From CAYZEZ01 sp964477295 (GTDB lineage Bacteria > Bacteroidota > Bacteroidia > Bacteroidales > SM23-62): a stretch of 24,586 bases of DNA. The translations under genes were made by a program, and so were the position numbers. Under the pieces are notes generated by a model, which saw only the letters and a program-made list of their open reading frames with translations, was not told where the DNA came from and did not search any database. The first letter of the stretch is position 1, and every line of letters begins with the position of its first letter. This document shows positions 1 to 8,669 of this stretch, piece by piece. The DNA lies in the NCBI GenBank assembly GCA_964477295.1, contig CAYZEZ010000029.1:1-24586 (forward strand), written 5' to 3'.

Positions 1-5
1 TTTTT

Positions 6-1100
6 TTATATATACTCATTGCCAAGCTTAATCTGTACATCACGGACAAAGTTCTTTATCTTTTGTTCATCCTCCATTTTGCACACCAACAGGATACCCT
101 CCGATTCCACTACTATGTAATCCTTTAATCCCTGCAATACCACAAGCTTATCTCCGGGAACATTTACAAGGCAACCTTTCAGGTCGTATTTGATTACCAG
201 ATCACCTACAATAGAATTTCCATGCTCATCCTTTTTAATCTGCTCATGAAGGGAGCCCCATGTGCCCAGGTCAGACCATCCAAATTCAGAAGTTATCACA
301 TGCACCTTTTCTGCTTTCTCCATTATACCATAATCAATAGAAATGTTTTTGCATTCAGCATAAGCATCTACAATAAATGCTCTCTCACCTTCAGTATTAT
401 AATTATCCTGGCCATCGGAGAAGACCATGCTGATATCCGGCAAATACTGCTCCAAAGCATTCAGTATAGAAGGCAATGACCAGAAAAAGATCCCGGCATT
501 CCAATAAAACTCGCCACTCTCAATAAAAACCCTTGCCATTTCAATATCCGGCTTTTCAGTAAAAGTCTTCACTTTGTACAGGTTCTTCATCTTACTCTTT
601 GGCCTTGAGTCCTTATCAACCTGAATGTATCCATAACCCGTCTCCGGGCGACTTGGTGTAATTCCCAGTGTGAGTAATGCCTCCTGTTCCTCAACAAATT
701 CCAATCCCTGCTGTACTACCTGGATAAATTTATTCTCTTTAATGATTAAGTGATCAGAAGGAGCAACAATCATTGAAGCTTTCGAACTTCGCTGTTTAAT
801 CTTATATGATGCATAAGCAATACATGGTGCAGTATTACGGCGCAAAGGTTCAAGCAAAATATTATCCTCAGCCAGCCCGGGTAACTGCTCCTTAACCAGG
901 TCACCATAAATTTCATTGGTTACGACAAGGATATTCTCTTTGTCAAAGACTTTTAAAAACCGCCCATACGTTTGCTGAAGCAGTGTCTTGCCCATACCAA
1001 GGATATCCAGAAACTGCTTGGGATGGTCTGTTCTGCTTAAGGGCCAGAACCTGCTCCCCACTCCACCGGCCATAATAATACAATAACGATCTTTGTTCAT
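6..1100 (-). CDS. manC: Mannose-1-phosphate guanylyltransferase (GDP-mannose pyrophosphorylase)
   Basis: This enzyme makes GDP-mannose from GTP and mannose-1-phosphate in the cytoplasm, feeding polysaccharide and glycan synthesis. The 364-residue protein opens with the nucleotidyltransferase signature (AGGVGSRFWPLSR followed by PKQF, about residues 11-30). It then carries EPLRRNTAPCIAYAS, NAGIFFWS, DYGIMEKAE and WSDLGTWGSL, the usual landmarks of the ManC/GMP family. The length fits the single-domain form, with no C-terminal phosphomannose isomerase domain. The ATG at 1098-1100 and the TAA at 6-8 make the gene complete. It is divergent from the downstream operon and appears unrelated to the sulfur locus. 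Confidence in the family is high. Confidence 0.95.
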   Translation of the reverse strand: MNKDRYCIIMAGGVGSRFWPLSRTDHPKQFLDILGMGKTLLQQTYGRFLKVFDKENILVVTNEIYGDLVKEQLPGLAEDNILLEPLRRNTAPCIAYASYKIKQRSSKASMIVAPSDHLIIKENKFIQVVQQGLEFVEEQEALLTLGITPSRPETGYGYIQVDKDSRPKSKMKNLYKVKTFTEKPDIEMARVFIESGEFYWNAGIFFWSLPSILNALEQYLPDISMVFSDGQDNYNTEGERAFIVDAYAECKNISIDYGIMEKAEKVHVITSEFGWSDLGTWGSLHEQIKKDEHGNSIVGDLVIKYDLKGCLVNVPGDKLVVLQGLKDYIVVESEGILLVCKMEDEQKIKNFVRDVQIKLGNEYI

Positions 1101-1147
1101 ATTATTAACTTTTCATAGGTTTCCCGATAAAATCATATTAATATATG

Positions 1148-1174
1148 AAAAATGGAGGGACTTCCCTCATTTTT
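1148..1174. terminator. Terminator-shaped hairpin in the divergent manC/mlaE gap
   Basis: A GAGGG/CCCTC stem with an ACTT tetraloop (1155-1168) is extended by AAAAAT (1148-1153) pairing with ATTTTT (1169-1174), leaving one bulged G at 1154. The A- and T-rich arms give it intrinsic-terminator shape in both directions. It lies between two divergent genes, so it would act on leader or antisense transcripts rather than at a gene end. The structure is seen; the function is inferred. Confidence 0.45.
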
Positions 1175-1241
1175 AATCCTTTTTTGGAACATACCAAATC
1201 CTGTCAAGTATCAAAATATTGCTAATTTTACTCAAAATACA

Positions 1242-1988
1242 ATGACCATGAGAATTTTCTATCATCTTGGCCGATATTACATCCTTATGGGTAAAGTATT
1301 TGCCAGGCCGGAAAAGAGAAAAATGTACTACAAAAAAGTGATGCAGGAGATAAACTCCCTGGGTATTAATTCGATGTGGATAGTTATTATCGTTTCCGTT
1401 TTTGTTGGTGCAGTCATTGCCATCCAGACTGACTATAATATTGAGAGCCCTCTCCTTCCCAGGTATCTTATTGGCGTGGGTGTTCGAGACATGCTTTTTC
1501 TGGAATTCAGCTGTACCATGGTGGCACTTATTCTGGCCGGGAAGGTAGGTTCCAGTATATCTTCTGAACTCGGTACCATGCGCATTACAGAACAAATTGA
1601 TGCCCTGGAAATCATGGGAATAAATTCGGCAAGCTACCTGATCCTCCCAAAAATCATCGCTGCCATGTTCTTCTTCCCCTTTCTAACTATATTGAGCCAG
1701 GTGGTAGGAATGCTTGGAGGATTTATGGCTGCAGTGTTTACTGACAGCACAAACCCACAGGAGTTTATTTACGGATTGCAATATGGATTTTATCCCTACT
1801 ATTTTACCTATGCACTAAAAAAAATGGTGGTGTTTGCATTTATAATCACTTCCGTTTCGTCATACCATGGCTATTTTGCTGAGGGCAGCTCACTCGAAGT
1901 GGGGAAATCTTCCACCCGGGCTGTGGTATTCAGTAGTATTATAATACTCATGTTTAATCTTATTCTAACAAGATTGATCCTGCGATGA
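1242..1988 (+). CDS. mlaE: MlaE-family ABC permease (phospholipid transport)
   Basis: This is the inner-membrane permease of the Mla/Mce-type lipid transport system, which moves phospholipid between the inner and outer membranes. The family hallmark is visible: an amphipathic N-terminus, the conserved region around LAGKVGSSISSELGTMRITEQ and IDALEIMGIN, and several long hydrophobic segments across the last two thirds. The open frame extends back to 1152, but that extension runs through a terminator-shaped hairpin and does not look like MlaE. I chose the ATG at 1242 (248 residues); an ATG two codons later at 1248 is equally possible. The stop overlaps the ATPase start by four bases, so translation is probably coupled. 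No MlaD/MCE gene is adjacent. Confidence 0.9.
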   Translation: MTMRIFYHLGRYYILMGKVFARPEKRKMYYKKVMQEINSLGINSMWIVIIVSVFVGAVIAIQTDYNIESPLLPRYLIGVGVRDMLFLEFSCTMVALILAGKVGSSISSELGTMRITEQIDALEIMGINSASYLILPKIIAAMFFFPFLTILSQVVGMLGGFMAAVFTDSTNPQEFIYGLQYGFYPYYFTYALKKMVVFAFIITSVSSYHGYFAEGSSLEVGKSSTRAVVFSSIIILMFNLILTRLILR

Positions 1989-2746
1989 TAGAAGTTAAGA
2001 ACATCTCAAAATTATTTTCCGATATCAGGGTGCTGGATGACATCTCTGTGTCTTTCGATAAAGGCAAAACAAATCTGGTTATCGGAAAAAGCGGATCAGG
2101 AAAAACGGTCCTGCTAAAATCCATCGTAGGTCTTCATGAAATTGATGAGGGAGAAATCATTTACGACGGCCGGTCATTTACCAATATGAATTTCAAGCAA
2201 CGAAAAGAGATCAGGAAGGAAATGGGAATGCTGTTCCAGGGAGCCGCCCTGTTCGATTCATACACGGTAGAGGAAAATGTAATGTACCCGTTAAATATGT
2301 TTACCGATAAAAGCCCGGAAGAAAAAAAAGACCAGGTGAATTTCTGCCTTAAAAGGGTTAACATGGAAAACTCCAATGCCCAGTATCCGTCGGAACTGAG
2401 TGGAGGTATGCGTAAAAGAGTAGGTATTGCAAGAGCCATTGCAATGAATCCTAAATACCTGTTCTGTGATGAACCTAATTCAGGATTGGATCCTCAGACA
2501 GCAATATTAATCGACAACCTGATTAAAGAAATTACAGTAGAATTTAATATCACTACCATTGTTAATACCCATGATATGAATTCTGTCATGGAAATTGGTG
2601 ATAAAGTTGTGTTTATTTATGAAGGGATAAAGTGCTGGGAAGGAACCAAACACGATATCCTCACTGCAGACAATGAATATCTGAATGATTTTGTCTTTGC
2701 CAATTCCCTGGCAAAACAATTAAAAGAACAAAAGAACACAACATGA
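1985..2746 (+). CDS. mlaF: MlaF-family ABC transporter ATPase
   Basis: This is the cytoplasmic ATPase partner of the upstream MlaE permease. Over 253 residues the ABC motifs appear in order: Walker A GKSGSGKT (about 34-41), the Q-loop near MLFQGAALFDS, the signature LSGGMRKRVGIARAIA, Walker B YLFCDEPNSGLD, and the H-loop in VNTHD. LSGGMRKR and the PNSGLDP form are typical of the MlaF/Ttg2A branch. It overlaps mlaE by four bases and its TGA overlaps the next ATG (ATGA at 2743-2746), so the three genes are probably translated from one message. No missing motif was noticed. Confidence 0.93.
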   Translation: MIEVKNISKLFSDIRVLDDISVSFDKGKTNLVIGKSGSGKTVLLKSIVGLHEIDEGEIIYDGRSFTNMNFKQRKEIRKEMGMLFQGAALFDSYTVEENVMYPLNMFTDKSPEEKKDQVNFCLKRVNMENSNAQYPSELSGGMRKRVGIARAIAMNPKYLFCDEPNSGLDPQTAILIDNLIKEITVEFNITTIVNTHDMNSVMEIGDKVVFIYEGIKCWEGTKHDILTADNEYLNDFVFANSLAKQLKEQKNTT

Positions 2747-3924
2747 AAAAGAAGGAACAAGGATTCGAAACGAAACAGGTTCATGCCGGACATTTCAAAG
2801 ATGCTTATGGCAGTGCTGTCGTTCCCATATATCAAACCTCAACCTTTGAATTTCTCGATGCAGATCACGGTGCAGCCTGCTTCGCCGGTGAAGACAGTGG
2901 GTACATCTATTCCCGTATCGCAAATCCAACCATTAGGGCTTTTGAAAATAATATTGCATCCCTCGAAAACGGTTTTGGAGGAATCGCCACCAGTTCGGGA
3001 ATGGGTTCGGCCACAACTATTTATATGGCACTCCTTGGACAGGGCCAGCACATCGTCAGCACCGATGCTATTTACGGTCCGGCCCGCTCGGTGATTGAAA
3101 ATCATTTTTCTCGGTTTGGAGTTGAGTACTCTTATATCGATACCTCTGATACACAAAATATTTTGCGGGCCATTCAACCTAACTCCAGGGTATTATATAT
3201 TGAAACACCGGCCAATCCAACCATGCAAATAACCGATCTGAAGGCCTGTGCATCCATTGCCAAAGAACACAACCTTACACTGGTCGTCGATAATACTTTT
3301 TGTAGTCCCTTTCTGCAAAATCCTCTGGATCTGGGAGCTGATGTAGTATTTCATTCGATCACCAAATTTATTAATGGACATGCCGATGTGGTGGGAGGTG
3401 TTATTGTCACAAAAACAGAGAAACTCTACAAGAAGATCCGCCCCCTTATGGTGACCATGGGTTGTAACATGGATCCGCACCAGGCATATATGGTATTGCG
3501 TGGAGTTAAAACACTGTCTGTCAGGGTAGAAAGAGCCGAACAAAACGCAATGATGATAGCAGAATACCTTGAAAAACACTCCAAGGTAAGATGGATAAAA
3601 TACCCGGGGCTTCCTTCCCATCCACAATATGAACTTGCCAAACAACAGATGAAAGGATCTGGCTCAATGATCAGCTTTGGCCTCAAAAATGGATTTGAAG
3701 GTGGCAAAAATCTCATGAATAATGTCCGGCTTGCTAAACTGGCTGTTTCCCTGGGTGGCGTTGAAAGCCTCATCCAGCATCCCGCATCCATGACCCATGC
3801 CATTATACCTGAAAAAGAAAAACTGAAGGCCGGCATCACACCCGATCTGATCAGACTCTCAGTAGGCATAGAAAACATTAATGATCTTCTTGCCGATCTT
3901 GAAGAGGCATTGAAAAAAGTTTAG
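2743..3924 (+). CDS. PLP-dependent Cys/Met metabolism lyase (cystathionine or methionine gamma-lyase-like)
   Basis: This is a member of the Cys/Met metabolism PLP enzyme family. Members cleave cystathionine, homocysteine, cysteine or methionine and can release H2S or methanethiol. At 393 residues it has the family's usual length. Visible landmarks are Y30 in VVPIYQTSTF, the SRIANPT segment, SSGMGSA (about 85-90), Y111, D183 in VVDNTF, and the PLP lysine K208 in SITKFINGHADVVGG. The residue matching Cys116 of methionine gamma-lyases is proline (YGP, 111-113). That argues against calling it a classical methionine gamma-lyase; cystathionine gamma-lyase or synthase activity is as likely. It shares a four-base overlap with mlaF and sits five bases before mobA. 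A role in supplying sulfide to the downstream locus is only inferred. Confidence 0.88.
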   Translation: MKKKEQGFETKQVHAGHFKDAYGSAVVPIYQTSTFEFLDADHGAACFAGEDSGYIYSRIANPTIRAFENNIASLENGFGGIATSSGMGSATTIYMALLGQGQHIVSTDAIYGPARSVIENHFSRFGVEYSYIDTSDTQNILRAIQPNSRVLYIETPANPTMQITDLKACASIAKEHNLTLVVDNTFCSPFLQNPLDLGADVVFHSITKFINGHADVVGGVIVTKTEKLYKKIRPLMVTMGCNMDPHQAYMVLRGVKTLSVRVERAEQNAMMIAEYLEKHSKVRWIKYPGLPSHPQYELAKQQMKGSGSMISFGLKNGFEGGKNLMNNVRLAKLAVSLGGVESLIQHPASMTHAIIPEKEKLKAGITPDLIRLSVGIENINDLLADLEEALKKV

Positions 3925-3929
3925 CAGTA

Positions 3930-4559
3930 ATGAGCATAACAGGCATCCTCCTGGCAGGTGGTAAAAGTTCAAGAATGGGGACCGAAAAAGGAGAGATTAT
4001 CCTGAATGGTAAGAAAATGATGAATTTCCCGCTGATGGCTCTTGAAAGTGTATGCGACCACATCCTGATCAGTACCTGTAATGAATCTTTTAAATATCCT
4101 GAATACCAGGTCATTTGCGACGAAATCCCTGGTCTGGGTCCTATTGGAGGGATATTAACCTGCTTGAAAAAGTCTGATTCAGAATTAAATATTGTACTGT
4201 CATATGATATGCCTTTTGTCTCATCTGAATTACTCTCCTATTTAATCAAGCACTCCGCCGGATTTAATATCACAGCCCCTTCACTGGAGAACCAGCTGCC
4301 GGAGCCACTTTGTGCCATATTTCACAAAAACACTGCTTCTGTTATAACCGATTCAATCCGGAATAAAAATTATAAGGTTAATGATCTTTTCAGGCAAACC
4401 ACATTTAACCACGTAATTATCCATTCCGAATTGCCATTCTTTAATCCCTTTGTATTTTATAATGTGAACAAGCCGGATGAATTTGAAGAGATAAACCAAA
4501 TGATTAAATCCCACCATTCCAATCCCGGAAAAAATCATGAAGGAAATAGCGGAGAGTAA
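3930..4559 (+). CDS. mobA: Molybdenum cofactor guanylyltransferase MobA
   Basis: MobA transfers GMP from GTP to Mo-molybdopterin, giving the MGD cofactor needed by DMSO-reductase-family enzymes. The 209-residue protein has the nucleotide-binding signature GILLAGGKSSRMGTEKG (5-21), GLGPIGGI, a SYDMPFV acidic motif matching the usual CDMPF, PEPLCAIF, and a C-terminal YNVNKPDEF matching the family's NVNTPDD. It starts five bases after the upstream lyase and overlaps the following membrane-protein gene by 23 bases. The nearest molybdoenzyme is the PsrA-like protein 1.3 kb downstream, its likely client. The tail after about residue 192 is hydrophilic and probably disordered. Confidence 0.92.
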   Translation: MSITGILLAGGKSSRMGTEKGEIILNGKKMMNFPLMALESVCDHILISTCNESFKYPEYQVICDEIPGLGPIGGILTCLKKSDSELNIVLSYDMPFVSSELLSYLIKHSAGFNITAPSLENQLPEPLCAIFHKNTASVITDSIRNKNYKVNDLFRQTTFNHVIIHSELPFFNPFVFYNVNKPDEFEEINQMIKSHHSNPGKNHEGNSGE

Positions 4560-5730
4560 ATGGTTAAAAGCAAGTGTTACAGGCAGTTTGTGGGCAAGTT
4601 TTGAAATCATTGCAGGCAGCTTGTTGCATAATCTCAGGATCCCTTTTTCAGGTACCATGCTGGCAGGCTTTTCCATCATTCTGTTGGTCGGATTTTTACA
4701 GATATGGCCGGTCACCGGATTAATCTGGCGTGCTGGTATAATTTGTGGTTTGATGAAATCGCTTTCACCCAGTGCAGTTATCCTGGGGCCGATGACAGGA
4801 ATCATGATAGAGGCATTTATCCTGGAAGGTGTAATTCTTATCCTGGGCAGAAACATACCTGGATATCTTTTAGGCGGCTCCTTTGCCCTGCTCAGTGCTC
4901 TGTTGCATAAGCTTATTAATCTGCTTTTCCTTTATGGTAAAGATATTGTCAGAATCTATATTAACCTTTTTGAATTTTTAAAAAAACAATTGAATATAAA
5001 GGAAGTAGAGGCAATCGACCTGTTTTACTGGATTATTATAGCATATATTACTATAGGAGCATTTTGCGCACTGACGGGTTTCCTGATTGGCAGGATGGCA
5101 TTAAAATATGAACATGAGTCATCAACACCCGGTCCACGAAAAAAACCGATTTCTGACCGATGGGATACTGTTCAGCCGGATCAGAAATTCCATGTTACCA
5201 TGCTCTTCCTGCATATGGCATCCATACCTGCCATCCTCATAATACTTAACAAATACGGTTTAAACTTGTATACGCTTCTGCCAATGGTGATCTATATAAT
5301 AACATGCACTTTATATTATAAGCGTATTCTCTCGAGGTTGACAAAACCCATTTTATGGATTCAATTTGTCCTGGTTACATTGCTGGCCGGAATTTTCTGG
5401 AATCCTCCCGAACAGTCTTCTCTTCCTTTTAACAATGGATTTATCGTAGGGATTGAGATGACTTTCCGCGCAATATTCATTATTACATCCTTTAGCGGAT
5501 TGTCAGTTGAATTGCGTAATCCTTTGATTAAAAACTTACTCTTCCGGATTGGTTTTAAAAAACCATATCTGGCCCTGTCACTTGCCTTTAATTCTTTACC
5601 TGCCATTTTGGAACGGACACCAAACATTAAAAACTTATTCCGAAATCCTGTCCGATCCTTCGCTTCGTTACTGTTTGAAGCAGATTATTGGCTTGTTTCT
5701 TTTAAAAATCAGATAAATCACGAAATTTAG
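4537..5730 (+). CDS. Polytopic membrane protein, ECF-transporter-like (S-like half joined to T-like half)
   Basis: This is a 397-residue integral membrane protein. The N-terminal half (about 10-145) is hydrophobic, with a segment around LLHNLRIPFSGTMLAGFS and GPMTGIMIEA that resembles substrate-binding S components of energy-coupling-factor transporters. A charged linker (about 190-215) follows. The C-terminal half has further membrane spans and ends with FRAIFIITSFSGLSVELRNP, an amphipathic stretch and a second hydrophobic helix, in the order found in CbiQ/EcfT proteins. The Ala-Arg-Ser/Gly motifs that bind the EcfA ATPases are not evident; LFRNPVRS lies in the equivalent place. No EcfA gene is nearby. 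The gene overlaps mobA by 23 bases, hinting at a molybdenum, pterin or sulfur-oxyanion link. The family call is tentative. Confidence 0.5.
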   Translation: MKEIAESKWLKASVTGSLWASFEIIAGSLLHNLRIPFSGTMLAGFSIILLVGFLQIWPVTGLIWRAGIICGLMKSLSPSAVILGPMTGIMIEAFILEGVILILGRNIPGYLLGGSFALLSALLHKLINLLFLYGKDIVRIYINLFEFLKKQLNIKEVEAIDLFYWIIIAYITIGAFCALTGFLIGRMALKYEHESSTPGPRKKPISDRWDTVQPDQKFHVTMLFLHMASIPAILIILNKYGLNLYTLLPMVIYIITCTLYYKRILSRLTKPILWIQFVLVTLLAGIFWNPPEQSSLPFNNGFIVGIEMTFRAIFIITSFSGLSVELRNPLIKNLLFRIGFKKPYLALSLAFNSLPAILERTPNIKNLFRNPVRSFASLLFEADYWLVSFKNQINHEI

Positions 5731-5891
5731 CACCATTCTAAATAAGGCCGAAGTCATTGGCATTCAACCATTAAATAGTTTTATATATTTTTATGTATAT
5801 ATATCTATATCTATATTATTATATAATATATGATAAAATTACTAATTTTGAATAAGGAAATATTTTGTAACTACTTCATTCACAATTCACC
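5731..5891 (+). promoter_or_regulatory. AT-rich promoter region of the psr-like operon
   Basis: This 161-base gap is almost pure A/T from about 5770 to 5840. TAATTTTG at 5843-5850 matches the Bacteroidota -7 element TAnnTTTG. No convincing -33 TTTG lies at the usual distance, which would fit an activator-dependent promoter. Further upstream are a 12-base palindrome (TATTATATAATA, 5817-5828) and the 13-mer TATATCTATATCT (5800-5812), which also occurs upstream of the SQR-like gene. No terminator was seen after the upstream operon, so read-through is possible. Confidence 0.4.
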
Positions 5892-8132
5892 ATGGCCGAC
5901 AGGCGTGAATTTATCAAAATTGCCGGACTGGGTCTTGGAGGACTGGTCGCAGGAGGTGATGCATATCGTCATATCAAAGACATCTCAGGATTTTTTTCAT
6001 CCATCGATGAAACCACTATTGACTTCACCCGGACCCCTACCTATTGCGAAGTTTGTTTCTGGAAATGTGCAGGCTGGGTACACAAAAACCAGGAGGGTAA
6101 AATATGGAAAATTACAGGGAACATGGAAGACCAGCATTCAAACGGACGTTTTTGCCCAAGGGGTACAGGTGGCGTTGGGATGTTCTACGATGAAGACCGT
6201 TTAAAAACTCCACTGATCCGAACCGAAGAAAGGGGGAAACAGGCATTCAGAGAAGCCAGCTGGGAGGAGGCCCTTGATTACATTGCTGCAAAAATGAAAA
6301 ATATTGCTGAAGTACATGGCCCTGAATGCATCGCCCTGCTTACACATGGATCCGGAGGTAAGTATTTTTCCACCCTGATAAAAGCATACGGCTCAAATAG
6401 TATTGCTGCACCTTCTTATTCACAATGCAGGGGGCCAAGAGAAGTGGCTTTCTATTCCACATATGGTGATGGAGTACTAAGTCCTGAGCGCACCGACATC
6501 AGGGATACTAAATGCCTTGTTTTGATTGGTTCTCATATTGGAGAGAATATGCACAATGGCCAGGTGCAGGAAATGTCTGATGCCATCGACAAGGGAGCCA
6601 GTATTATTACGGTGGATCCACGATATTCTATCGCTGCCAGTAAATCAAAATATTGGCTGCCAATAAAGCCAGCAACCGACATTGCATTACTACTTGCCTG
6701 GATCCACGTGATCATATATGAAGAGTTCTATGATAAAAAATATGTAGAAAAATACACCATCGGTTTTGACCAGCTGCGCGAACATGTCAGAAATATGACT
6801 CCCGAATGGGCCTATGGGATTACCACCCTTAAACCGCAGCTTATCAGGGATGCAGCCATTGAAATGGCCCATGCCTCACCTGCTGTGATCATTCATCCCG
6901 GAAGGCATGTTACCTGGTACGGGGACGATACTCAAAGAGAACGGGCCATAGCCATACTGAATGCACTGCTGGGTTCATGGGGCAGGCGAGGTGGATTTTT
7001 CAATCCCGAACGGATTGACCTCCCGGAATGGCCACACCCTGCCTTCCCGACGCCAAATCGAAGCTGGAAGGATGCCTTTCCCGATAAATATAACCTTGCT
7101 GCTGAAACACTTGCTTCGGGTATTTGCGATGCAACAATCCCAACTATCAGCAAAGCGTGCAATTTTAAAGGATGGATCGTTAACGGAACCAACCTGATTG
7201 AGACACTCCCCGATCAGAAAAAAACCCTTGAAGCAATTCAGGGGCTCGAACTGCTTGTTGTGGTAGACACTATGCCCATGGAAATAACAGGATGGGCCGA
7301 TGTCGTTCTGCCCGAATGTACCTACCTTGAGAGATATGACACCATTCGAAACAGCCCGCACAGAAAACCCGCCATCGCACTGAGAATGCCTGCCCACGAA
7401 CCGATGTATAATACGAAACCAGCCTGGTGGATGGCCAAAGAACTGGCTAATAAATTGGGACTGGAAAAATATTTTGGATGGAAGGATATTGAGGAGTTGC
7501 TCGACTGGCAACTCGTGCAGATTGGTTCCTCATTGGAGGAGATGAAACGTATTGGCGTTAAAACATTCGAGCGATCCTATGACGATCTCTACTTTCATCC
7601 GGATGAGGATATTGAATTCTATACCAACAGCGGGAAAATTGAACTATTCAGCACTGAATTTTATAATGCCGGATTCGATCCGCTTCCCGTGTATACTCAA
7701 CATGAGGAACCACCTGAAGGATATTACAGACTAAATTATGGCAGGGCTCCAATGCATACCTTCAGCCGTACCAGCAATAATCCAAACCTCACCGACCTGA
7801 TGGAAGAAAACAGCGTCTGGGTAAATCCCAAGGTTGCAAGTTTATGGGATTTAAAAAACGACCAGTATGTTTACCTGGAAAACCAGGATGGTATCCGTTC
7901 CCAATTCCCGATAAAAGTCAGGATCACTGAGAGGATCCGTTGGGATTCTGTTTATATGGTCCATGGATTCGGACACGATCAGGAAAAACTGCATCGCTGT
8001 TTCGGGAAAGGAGCCAGTGATACATTACTCATGACCAGGGTACACGTTGATCCAATCATGGGTGGTACCGGGATGCGTGGGAATTTCGTAACATTTAAGT
8101 TTGAACCTGCGAAAATAACCACGGAATCATGA
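5892..8132 (+). CDS. psrA: Molybdopterin oxidoreductase catalytic subunit, polysulfide/thiosulfate reductase type
   Basis: This is the catalytic subunit of a periplasm-facing Mo-bis-MGD enzyme; PsrA/PhsA relatives reduce polysulfide or thiosulfate to sulfide. Its 746 residues match the family's roughly 750-760. A Tat signal is plain (DRREFIKIAGLGLGG, residues 3-17). The [4Fe-4S] ligands are C52, C55, C59 and C88 (CEVCFWKC, then FCPRG). C179 in SQCRGPRE is the probable molybdenum ligand, as in PsrA. Downstream are typical cofactor-contact stretches such as DPRYS and VLPECTYLERYD. The stop overlaps the next start (ATGA, 8129-8132). The direction (reduction or oxidation) and exact substrate cannot be read from sequence; sulfite or tetrathionate are less likely alternatives. 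The neighbouring YeeE/YedE and rhodanese genes favour a sulfur substrate. Confidence 0.88.
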   Translation: MADRREFIKIAGLGLGGLVAGGDAYRHIKDISGFFSSIDETTIDFTRTPTYCEVCFWKCAGWVHKNQEGKIWKITGNMEDQHSNGRFCPRGTGGVGMFYDEDRLKTPLIRTEERGKQAFREASWEEALDYIAAKMKNIAEVHGPECIALLTHGSGGKYFSTLIKAYGSNSIAAPSYSQCRGPREVAFYSTYGDGVLSPERTDIRDTKCLVLIGSHIGENMHNGQVQEMSDAIDKGASIITVDPRYSIAASKSKYWLPIKPATDIALLLAWIHVIIYEEFYDKKYVEKYTIGFDQLREHVRNMTPEWAYGITTLKPQLIRDAAIEMAHASPAVIIHPGRHVTWYGDDTQRERAIAILNALLGSWGRRGGFFNPERIDLPEWPHPAFPTPNRSWKDAFPDKYNLAAETLASGICDATIPTISKACNFKGWIVNGTNLIETLPDQKKTLEAIQGLELLVVVDTMPMEITGWADVVLPECTYLERYDTIRNSPHRKPAIALRMPAHEPMYNTKPAWWMAKELANKLGLEKYFGWKDIEELLDWQLVQIGSSLEEMKRIGVKTFERSYDDLYFHPDEDIEFYTNSGKIELFSTEFYNAGFDPLPVYTQHEEPPEGYYRLNYGRAPMHTFSRTSNNPNLTDLMEENSVWVNPKVASLWDLKNDQYVYLENQDGIRSQFPIKVRITERIRWDSVYMVHGFGHDQEKLHRCFGKGASDTLLMTRVHVDPIMGGTGMRGNFVTFKFEPAKITTES

Positions 8133-8662
8133 GGTATGCAATGGCCATAGATACAAAAAAGTGTGTCGGCTGCAGCGACTGTGTGGTAGCCTGTCAGACG
8201 GAAAATAAGGTCCCCATCGGTTATTGCAGGGATTGGGTGGTGGAGGTGATGGATGGCACTTATCCGCAGCTCGAAATTGAAATCCGTTCTGAACGATGCT
8301 GTCATTGTGAAAATGCCCCTTGCGTAAGATGCTGCCCAACCGGTGCAAGTCATTTCAGCGATGGCGGAGCAGTGCTTGTAACCCCGAAAAAATGCATTGG
8401 ATGTGGTGCCTGCATTTCGGCATGCCCTTACGACGCCAGGTATCCGCACCCCGAAGGATATGTAGATAAATGTACTTTCTGTCTGCACCGTGTTAAGAAA
8501 GGCCTGGAACCTGCATGTGTGGCTACCTGTCCCACAAAATGTATGTATTTCGGTGACCTGGATAATCCAAGAAGCGATATATCAATGGTTCTTAATAAAA
8601 GAAAATGGAAAACATTAATTCCGGAAGCCGGAACAAATCCTCAGTTGTATTTCTTAATCTGA
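8129..8662 (+). CDS. psrB: Four-cluster ferredoxin-like electron-transfer subunit (PsrB type)
   Basis: This is the electron-transfer subunit linking the PsrA-like protein to the membrane anchor. Its 177 residues contain four [4Fe-4S] cysteine sets in the DmsB/PsrB arrangement: C12-C15-C18-C22; C57/58-C60-C65-C69; C89-C92-C95-C99; and C115-C118-C130-C134, the sets pairing across the fold. There is no signal peptide, as expected for a subunit exported together with a Tat-carrying partner. The ATG at 8129 gives a four-base overlap with psrA; a second ATG at 8141 would remove four residues. The next gene starts seven bases after the stop. Confidence 0.92.
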   Translation: MRYAMAIDTKKCVGCSDCVVACQTENKVPIGYCRDWVVEVMDGTYPQLEIEIRSERCCHCENAPCVRCCPTGASHFSDGGAVLVTPKKCIGCGACISACPYDARYPHPEGYVDKCTFCLHRVKKGLEPACVATCPTKCMYFGDLDNPRSDISMVLNKRKWKTLIPEAGTNPQLYFLI

Positions 8663-8669
8663 TGACCAA

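Noticed and set aside
1152..1241. N-terminal extension of the mlaE frame
   Set aside because: The added 30 residues do not resemble MlaE and cross a terminator-shaped hairpin; the ATG at 1242 or 1248 fits the family length.
5830..6204. 124-residue open frame overlapping the start of psrA
   Set aside because: It is a shadow of psrA, whose Tat signal and Fe-S motif are in the other frame; the start lies in the AT-rich promoter.
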